From Rhizobiaceae bacterium (GTDB lineage: Bacteria; Pseudomonadota; Alphaproteobacteria; Rhizobiales; Rhizobiaceae): a DNA stretch of 64,000 nt. Location: assembly GCA_019635695.1 (NCBI GenBank), contig JAHBYZ010000001.1, positions 186,001 through 250,000 on the forward strand, read 5' to 3'. The number at the start of each line of letters is the position of its first letter. Position 1 is the stretch's first letter. Under the pieces are notes generated by a model. That model was not told the DNA's origin, searched no databases, and worked only from the letters and a program-made list of their open reading frames with translations. Shown one piece after another: positions 58,660 through 64,000 of the stretch. The translations under genes were made by a program, and so were the position numbers.

Positions 58660-59213
58660 AGCCAGCAATGAAAACGGTCGAAATCTTCACCGACGGCGCC
58701 TGTTCGGGCAATCCGGGCCCCGGCGGCTGGGGCGCGCTGATGCGCTACAACGGCAAGGTCAAGGAACTGTCCGGCGGGGAAGCGCACACAACCAACAACC
58801 GGATGGAACTGATGGCGGCGATCAGCGCGCTGAACGCTCTGAAGGAGCCTGTTCGCGCCGAACTGCACACCGACAGCAACTATGTCCGCGACGGCATCAT
58901 GGGCTGGATCGAAGGCTGGAAGCGCAATGGCTGGAAGACCGCCGACAAGAAGCCGGTGAAGAACGCCGAGCTGTGGCAGGCGCTTGACGAGGCGCGTAAG
59001 CGCCATGACGTGCACTGGCACTGGGTGAAGGGCCATGCCGGACATCCGGAGAACGAGCGGGCCGATGAACTCGCCCGCGCCGGTATGGCGCCGTTCAAGC
59101 CGAAGAAGGCGCCGGCCGCGACCGGCGCCTCCGAAGCAGGACTGCCTAGAGCAGCTCCAGGATCCGCGCCGCGCCGCTCTCCTCGGCCTGGCCGGGCTTC
59201 GTCTCGAGATTGA
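58656..59213 (+). CDS. rnhA: Ribonuclease HI with C-terminal extension
   Basis: A 185-residue RNase H1 degrading RNA in hybrids. The catalytic carboxylates are Asp13 ([14 protein letters not shown]), Glu51 (NNRMELMA), Asp73 (HTDSNYV) and Asp137 (NERADELA), with [12 protein letters not shown]. The last about 30 residues beyond the normal end are Ala/Pro/Arg-rich and run over the 3' end of the convergent peroxiredoxin gene (overlap 59146-59213), so they may be fortuitous. The window carries both rnhA and rnhB. Confidence 0.95.
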   Translation: MKPAMKTVEIFTDGACSGNPGPGGWGALMRYNGKVKELSGGEAHTTNNRMELMAAISALNALKEPVRAELHTDSNYVRDGIMGWIEGWKRNGWKTADKKPVKNAELWQALDEARKRHDVHWHWVKGHAGHPENERADELARAGMAPFKPKKAPAATGASEAGLPRAAPGSAPRRSPRPGRASSRD

Positions 59214-59631
59214 GGCTGGTCACGACGCCGTCCTTGACGATCATGGAGAAGCGCTTCGAGCGCACCCCGAGCCCGCCGCCGGTCATGTCGCTTTCCAGCC
59301 CCATCGCCTTGGTCAGAACCGCGCTGCCGTCGGCGATGAAGTCGATCTTGCCCTCGCCTCCGGTGAAGCGGGCCCAGGCGTTCATCACATGGTGGTCGTT
59401 GACCGCGACAACGGCGATCTGGTCGACGCCCTTGCCGAGGATGGCGTCGCGGTTTTCCAGGAAGCCCGGCAAATGGTTGTTGCTGCAGGTCGGCGTGAAG
59501 GCCCCCGGCACGCCGAACAGCACCACGGTGCGGCCGGCGAAATAGTCCTTGAGCGGCGTGTCCTTGGCGCCCTCGGGCGTCGCCCGCTTCAGCGTCACGT
59601 CCGGAATTCTGTCGCCGACTGCGATGGTCAT
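59146..59631 (-). CDS. Peroxiredoxin (Prx5/AhpE-type)
   Basis: A 161-residue thiol peroxidase. The peroxidatic site is [12 protein letters not shown] with Cys49, and the family-typical [16 protein letters not shown] follows. It reduces peroxides, probably with glutathione or glutaredoxin as reductant. It shows no obvious resolving Cys, so a 1-Cys or intermolecular mechanism is likely. AGGAGAGAGC lies upstream on its strand. It overlaps rnhA by 68 bases at the 3' ends. Confidence 0.93.
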   Translation of the reverse strand: MTIAVGDRIPDVTLKRATPEGAKDTPLKDYFAGRTVVLFGVPGAFTPTCSNNHLPGFLENRDAILGKGVDQIAVVAVNDHHVMNAWARFTGGEGKIDFIADGSAVLTKAMGLESDMTGGGLGVRSKRFSMIVKDGVVTSLNLETKPGQAEESGAARILELL

Positions 59632-59709
59632 GCTCTCTCCTGCCTGGGATCGGGTTGCGTCGATGCGGATATAGGCGCAACGCGGCGGCGTGCAACCCGT
59701 TTCCGCGGG

Positions 59710-60513
59710 CTACGGATGGCCGCTGATGGCGACTGTGCCTGCCACCGCCTCGCCGTCGGCAATCAGCGTGTAGCGCGCGGCTTCCGTGGCCACCACCGGT
59801 TCCGATGGCCGGTCGAGCAGAGGAACGCGGAAACTCCTGCCGTCGGCCGAAGCCTTCGGCTCGCCGAAGACGAAGCTCGGCGTCGAGGCGACGAACAGCT
59901 CGACGTTTGCCGCACCGTCGGGAGCGGCCGTGGTCACGATCAGCTCATCGCCTTCCACCCACGCGCTGGCGATGCCGAAATCGGGCCGTGCAGGGCCGGG
60001 CAGCGCGGCAAATGCTGCATCCACAGCCGCTTCATCCTCCGGCGTCCCGGTGGCCAGGTCGACCGCGAGCGTCGCCTGCACCGGAATGCAGATCGTCTCG
60101 CAGATGCCGACAAAAACGGAGAAGTCGACAACACTGGACTTCGGCTCGACCGGCGGCCGGAAAGTGAGCGCAAGCGACACCGGCGCGGCATAGCCGGCGA
60201 AGGACGAATAGCCGTCGTCGAAGCGCTGCGGCGCCGGAAGATCCACCGCCACGGCCACCGGCTGCCCGTCCACGGTCAGCTCTATGGTCGGCGGAACGCC
60301 GGAGCTGCCGGGGTCCAGCCAGTAGGTCTTCCAGCCGGGCTTGAGGTCGATCTCGAGCGCCGCCCGCAGCGTGCCGTCCGGCTGCGCCTGACTGGCGGCG
60401 ACAATGCGCACGCCACCGCCCTGCGCCTGCTCCCAAGCGCTCGAACCGGCTTCCGCCGCAGCCGGCGCCAGCGCGACGAGCCCCAGGGCAAGGGCTGCTG
60501 CGGCGTGTTTCAT
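59710..60513 (-). CDS. Exported DsbD N-terminal-domain-like protein
   Basis: A 267-residue protein from ATG 60513: signal peptide MKHAAAALALGLVALAPAAA, then an immunoglobulin-like domain of the DsbD-N type with redox pair Cys138/Cys142 in FVGICETICIPVQ, and a second beta domain. It lacks the membrane part of DsbD, so it may accept electrons from a separate CcdA/ScsB-type protein in the periplasm. The longer open frame upstream is antisense to yqgE. The neighbours are peroxiredoxin and YqgE. Confidence 0.85.
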   Translation of the reverse strand: MKHAAAALALGLVALAPAAAEAGSSAWEQAQGGGVRIVAASQAQPDGTLRAALEIDLKPGWKTYWLDPGSSGVPPTIELTVDGQPVAVAVDLPAPQRFDDGYSSFAGYAAPVSLALTFRPPVEPKSSVVDFSVFVGICETICIPVQATLAVDLATGTPEDEAAVDAAFAALPGPARPDFGIASAWVEGDELIVTTAAPDGAANVELFVASTPSFVFGEPKASADGRSFRVPLLDRPSEPVVATEAARYTLIADGEAVAGTVAISGHP

Positions 60514-60690
60514 CGGCGGGCGCTTCGTGGCATGGCCATCGGCTGTAGGCGCACGCGCAAGACCCGGCAATGCGCAAGCCCGCGAGGTGGCATCATATTC
60601 GTGTGACGCCCTATGCGCGTGTGGCGACTTGTGACGCCGGGTCGCGCCTTTGCGATTTGACGCGCCGCCAAAACGGACTACCGTGACCCC

Positions 60691-61299
60691 ATGGAGCTTT
60701 TGCGCCGCAAGAGAGGGGAAGCCGCGAGCGGCTACCTGAACGATCACTTCCTCGTCGCCATGCCGGGCATGAAGGACGACCGCTTCGCGCGCTCCGTGAT
60801 CTACATGTGCGCCCATTCCGAAGAAGGCGCGATGGGGCTGATCATCAACCAGACGCAGGATTTGCGCTTCCCCGACCTGCTCGTGCAACTGGGCATCATC
60901 GACCAGCAGGCGGCGATCAAGCTGCCCGTGCCGGCGCGCGAGTTCATCGTTCGGCACGGCGGACCCGTCGACCGCAGCCGCGGGTTCGTTCTGCACTCGG
61001 ACGACTACAGGGTTGATTCTTCCATGCCGGTGTCGCCCGAAGTCTGCCTCACCGCCACCATCGACATCCTGCGCGCCATTTCCTCCGGTCGGGGTCCGCG
61101 CCAGGCGCTGATGGCGCTGGGTTACGCGGGTTGGGGCGCCGGCCAGCTCGAAACCGAGATCGCCGAGAATGGCTGGCTGACCCTTCCCGCGAGCGCGGAG
61201 CTGCTGTTCGACACGGATATCGACCGCAAATATGACCGGGTGCTCGCCGCGCTCGGCATCAACCTGGCGCATTTCAGCCAGGTCGCGGGGCACGCCTAG
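60691..61299 (+). CDS. YqgE/AlgH family protein (UPF0301)
   Basis: A 202-residue protein with the family's [45 protein letters not shown] and [19 protein letters not shown] motifs. The structure is known for relatives but the biochemical role is unsettled. ATG 60691 is used. It is divergent from the DsbD-N-like gene and convergent with the EAL gene, with only 6 bases between the two stops. Confidence 0.92.
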   Translation: MELLRRKRGEAASGYLNDHFLVAMPGMKDDRFARSVIYMCAHSEEGAMGLIINQTQDLRFPDLLVQLGIIDQQAAIKLPVPAREFIVRHGGPVDRSRGFVLHSDDYRVDSSMPVSPEVCLTATIDILRAISSGRGPRQALMALGYAGWGAGQLETEIAENGWLTLPASAELLFDTDIDRKYDRVLAALGINLAHFSQVAGHA

Positions 61300-61305
61300 C
61301 CTCCG

Positions 61306-64000
61306 CTAAGCCGTCAGCGGATACTGTTCCTTGAGCAGCCGCAGGGTCGCATCAGCCGGCAGCGGCGGGCCGAACGTGTAGCTCTGCACATACTCGCAGC
61401 CCATCTGGCGCAGCTGCAGCGCGTCGCTCTCGTCGGTGACGCCCTCCGCGACCACGGACAGGCCGAGGTCGTGCGCCATGTTGACCATGGACTTGAGCAG
61501 CACGTCGCGTTTGGGGCTGTTGTCGTCGATGAACGACCGGTCGATCTTGATCGTGTCGAAGGGAAACCGCGTAAGGTAGCTCAGCGAGGAGAAACCGGTG
61601 CCGAAATCGTCGAGCGACAGGCCGATGCCGAGTCCGGCGAGGCGTTGCAGCACATGGGCAGACTGCTCGGGATTGTCCATGACGAGCGATTCCGTCAGCT
61701 CCAGCCGGAAGCAGCGCGGCTTGATGTTGGCGCGGGCGACGACCGACGCGACGTCATTGACCAGATCGCGGCGAAGCAGCTGGCGGCTGGAGAGGTTGAC
61801 GGAGACCGACAGCGGCACGTCGCCGATCTGCTTTTGCCAGGCGTGCAGGTCCTCCGCCGCGCGCTGCATCGCGAACAGGCCGAGCTGGACGATCAGGCCG
61901 CAGGACTCCGCGACCGGCACGAAATCCGCCGGCGGGATGCCGCCGCGGCGGGGATGCTCCCAGCGCATCAGCGCCTCGAAGCCGGCAATCGTCTGGTCCT
62001 CCAGCCGCACGATGGGCTGGTAGGCGAGCGAGATCTCGTTGCGCTCCAGCGCCCGGCGCAGGTCCGACTCGATCTGCAGCCGGTCGGTGCCGACCGAGCG
62101 GAAGGCCGGCCGGAACGGCTCGATGCGGTCGCCGCCGAAGCGCTTGGCCTGGTGCATGGCGAGCTCTGCGTCCTTGAGCATCTCGTCGGCCGTCGCCTGC
62201 GCGTTGGTCCACGAGATCAGGCCGATCGACGCGGTCAGCACGATCTCGCGCTTGGCAAACGTGATCGGCGCGCGGATCGCCTGCTTGATGGCATCGGCCA
62301 CCGCGGCGATGCGGGCCGGCTGTTGTTCAGACAGGAGCAGCAGGGCGAACTGGTCGCCAGAGAAGCGCGACAGCGCGTCCTGCGGCTTGACGAGCCTTTG
62401 CAGGCGCCGCGCGATGGTGAGCAGGATCGTGTCGCCGGCAGAAATGCCGAGGCTGTCGTTGACGTTCTTGAAGCGGTCTATGTCGATGACGAAGACGGTG
62501 GGCCGGATGGTTTCCTCGCCGCGGGCCAGCGTGTTCATCGCCTCCAGGCGGTTAAGGAACAGCTCGCGGTTGGGCAGGCCGGTCAGATTGTCGTGCACGG
62601 CGTCGTGCAGCAGCCGCTCCTCCGACTTCTTCTGCTCGGTGACGTCGTTGAGGGTGCCGACGCAGCGCAGGATCTCGCCGTCCGAGCCGATCACCGGCCG
62701 TGCCCGCAGCAGGAACCAGTGGTAGTGGCCGTCGGCGCCGCGCAGGCGAAACGATTGCTGGATCTTGCCGCGACGGTGCTCGAGGATGACGTCGAGCGTG
62801 GTGCGGAAGCGGTCGCGGTCGTCCGCGTGAAGCGCCGGCAGCCAGTTGCGCGCCGGCCCATGCAGGCTCCCGGCAGGCAGGCCGAGCTGGCGCGACACGT
62901 CTGGCCGAGTCACCACGCGGTCGCGCAGCACGTCCCAGTCCCACACGCTGTCGCCCGAGCCGGTGACGGCCAGCGCCTGCCGCTCCATGTCGGAGAACAG
63001 GCCCTGATGAAGCGCCCCGCCGGCAAACGCATGCTGCATGACCGTGAAGCCGATCATCAGGATGATGAGGATCAGGCCGCCGCCAAGGGCCGGTTGCACG
63101 ATGTCGTTGTCGAGCATGCCGCTGACGGTCATCCACGACCCGACCAGCCAGGCGATCACCATCAGCCAACTCGGGATCAGCATGATGGCGCGGTCGTATC
63201 CGCGCAGGCTGAGCACGACGATGAGCACGATGCCGGCCGCCGCCGTCAGCGCGAAGGAAAAGCGCGCTATGCCTGCCGCCACCGGCGGGTCGAACACGGC
63301 CACCACCGCCAGCAGCACGAGGCTGAGCAGCCAGGCCAGCACGCCGTAGCTGAAATTGCCGTGCCAGCGGTTGAGGTTGAGATAGGTGAACAGGAACAGC
63401 ACGAACGTCGCCGCCAGAGCCACCTCGGTGCCGGCGCGCCACACCTGCTCGCTGCCGGGCGATATCTCGATGATGCGGCTCAAGAAGCCGAAGTCGATTG
63501 AGATGTAGGCGAGCACGGCCCAGGCGAGCGCCGCGGTGGCCGGGAACATCGACGTACCGCGCACCACGAACAGAATGGTCAGGAACAGCGCCAGCAGGCC
63601 GGCGATGCCGATGACGATGCCGCGATAGAGCGTGTAGGAGTTCACCGTGTCCTTGTAGGCTTCCGGATCCCACAGATAGACCTGCGGGAGCTTCTCGGAA
63701 CGAAGCTCGGCCACGAATGTGATGACGGAGCCCGGGTCGAGCGTGACGAGGAAGATGTCCGCGTCGGAGGCGACCTGGCGTTCGAGCGCAAAGCCTTCCG
63801 ACGGCGTGATGGCGGCGATCCGGTCGGAGCCGAGGTCCGGCCAGATCAGCTCCGAACCGGCCAGCCGGAAATGCGGCGCCACGATCAGCCGGTCGAGCTG
63901 CTGGTCGCTGTTGTTGGCGAGCGCGAAGACAGCCCAGTCGCCGGTCGAGCGCTCATCCAGAGCCTCCACCTCGATGCGCCGCACGATGCCGTCGACGCCC
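61306..64000 (-). CDS. Membrane PAS-GGDEF-EAL protein, 5' end outside window
   Basis: The frame runs off the right edge; nearly 900 residues are visible. An N-terminal periplasmic beta domain of the 7TMR-DISM kind is followed by seven or more helices (GIVIGIAGLLALFLTILFVV onward), a PAS domain with GDSVWDWDV, a degenerate GGDEF site (SGDQF instead of GGDEF), and an EAL domain with intact FEALMRW, NLSSRQL, ELTES, DDFGTG and AEGV motifs. It is therefore probably a c-di-GMP phosphodiesterase rather than a cyclase. Substrate-entry or sensor ligand is unknown. Confidence 0.9.
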   Translation of the reverse strand, partial: GVDGIVRRIEVEALDERSTGDWAVFALANNSDQQLDRLIVAPHFRLAGSELIWPDLGSDRIAAITPSEGFALERQVASDADIFLVTLDPGSVITFVAELRSEKLPQVYLWDPEAYKDTVNSYTLYRGIVIGIAGLLALFLTILFVVRGTSMFPATAALAWAVLAYISIDFGFLSRIIEISPGSEQVWRAGTEVALAATFVLFLFTYLNLNRWHGNFSYGVLAWLLSLVLLAVVAVFDPPVAAGIARFSFALTAAAGIVLIVVLSLRGYDRAIMLIPSWLMVIAWLVGSWMTVSGMLDNDIVQPALGGGLILIILMIGFTVMQHAFAGGALHQGLFSDMERQALAVTGSGDSVWDWDVLRDRVVTRPDVSRQLGLPAGSLHGPARNWLPALHADDRDRFRTTLDVILEHRRGKIQQSFRLRGADGHYHWFLLRARPVIGSDGEILRCVGTLNDVTEQKKSEERLLHDAVHDNLTGLPNRELFLNRLEAMNTLARGEETIRPTVFVIDIDRFKNVNDSLGISAGDTILLTIARRLQRLVKPQDALSRFSGDQFALLLLSEQQPARIAAVADAIKQAIRAPITFAKREIVLTASIGLISWTNAQATADEMLKDAELAMHQAKRFGGDRIEPFRPAFRSVGTDRLQIESDLRRALERNEISLAYQPIVRLEDQTIAGFEALMRWEHPRRGGIPPADFVPVAESCGLIVQLGLFAMQRAAEDLHAWQKQIGDVPLSVSVNLSSRQLLRRDLVNDVASVVARANIKPRCFRLELTESLVMDNPEQSAHVLQRLAGLGIGLSLDDFGTGFSSLSYLTRFPFDTIKIDRSFIDDNSPKRDVLLKSMVNMAHDLGLSVVAEGVTDESDALQLRQMGCEYVQSYTFGPPLPADATLRLLKEQYPLTA

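Noticed and set aside
61471..63501. 676-codon plus-strand open frame
   Set aside because: Antisense to the GGDEF/EAL gene; Arg/Asp/Gln/His-rich composition typical of a shadow frame in GC-rich coding DNA, no domain.

Overview
The window reads as chromosomal DNA of an alphaproteobacterium of the order Rhizobiales, probably close to Mesorhizobium/Phyllobacteriaceae. The basis is high GC, an F0 ATP synthase cluster with paired b' and b subunits and no F1 genes beside it, a coxB-ctaD-ctaB-coxF-ctaG-coxC-DUF983-surf1 cluster, an IalB-family protein, a split glycyl-tRNA synthetase (glyQ/glyS), and several short palindromic intergenic repeats. No tRNA, rRNA, CRISPR array, prophage or intact insertion sequence was seen. 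Both ends cut genes: a TPR membrane protein at the left and a GGDEF/EAL protein at the right.

Layout: 0-2 kb, TPR protein and der. 2-6.3 kb, a SleB-type cell wall hydrolase and atpI-atpB-atpE-atpF'-atpF. 6.3-12.6 kb, mostly minus-strand housekeeping genes (rnhB, a PA0069-type radical SAM protein, moaB, ispE, sppA, a TrmN6-like methyltransferase, DUF2007). 12.7-19.7 kb, polyprenyl diphosphate synthase, a TPR-LysM protein, glyQ, a cysteine hydrolase and glyS. 20-25.3 kb, two secreted unknowns, a TsaC/Sua5 protein, an FAD-linked oxidase, a DUF6101-like gene and ubiA. 25.3-32 kb is the most accessory part: a YefM-YoeB toxin-antitoxin pair with a TGTACA operator, an orphan VapB-like antitoxin, purD, an unexplained structured spacer, acyl-CoA dehydrogenase plus enoyl-CoA hydratase, and a displaced, diverged copy of the hydratase tail. 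32-36 kb: pdxH, a DnaJ-type co-chaperone, fabI, a histidine phosphatase, DUF1344, aroC.

The dominant oddity is 36.54-46.32 kb. About ten consecutive genes (the aroC 3' half, ribB, a membrane protein, a histone-deacetylase-family gene, xseB, pirin, dxs, an unknown, tlyA, a TrmA/RumA-type RNA methyltransferase, a VOC protein) can be read only by switching frame every few tens of bases, while genes on both sides are perfectly open. Gene order and overall gene lengths are preserved and several of the genes are normally essential, so this is most likely unpolished sequence or an assembly patch, not a decayed or novel locus. I annotate the genes as frameshifted and flag the cause.

46.3-49.1 kb holds tldD, a tiny membrane protein, an AT-rich probably acquired orphan gene and ialB. 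49.4-56 kb is the cytochrome c oxidase biogenesis cluster. 56.5-61.3 kb holds ispH-thrB-rnhA, peroxiredoxin, a DsbD-N-like secreted protein and yqgE. Several entries touch isoprenoid and quinone supply (ispE, dxs, ispH, polyprenyl synthase, ubiA), feeding ubiquinone and the haem O step (ctaB) of the respiratory chain encoded nearby. I did not find a convincing new multi-gene defence or metabolic system.
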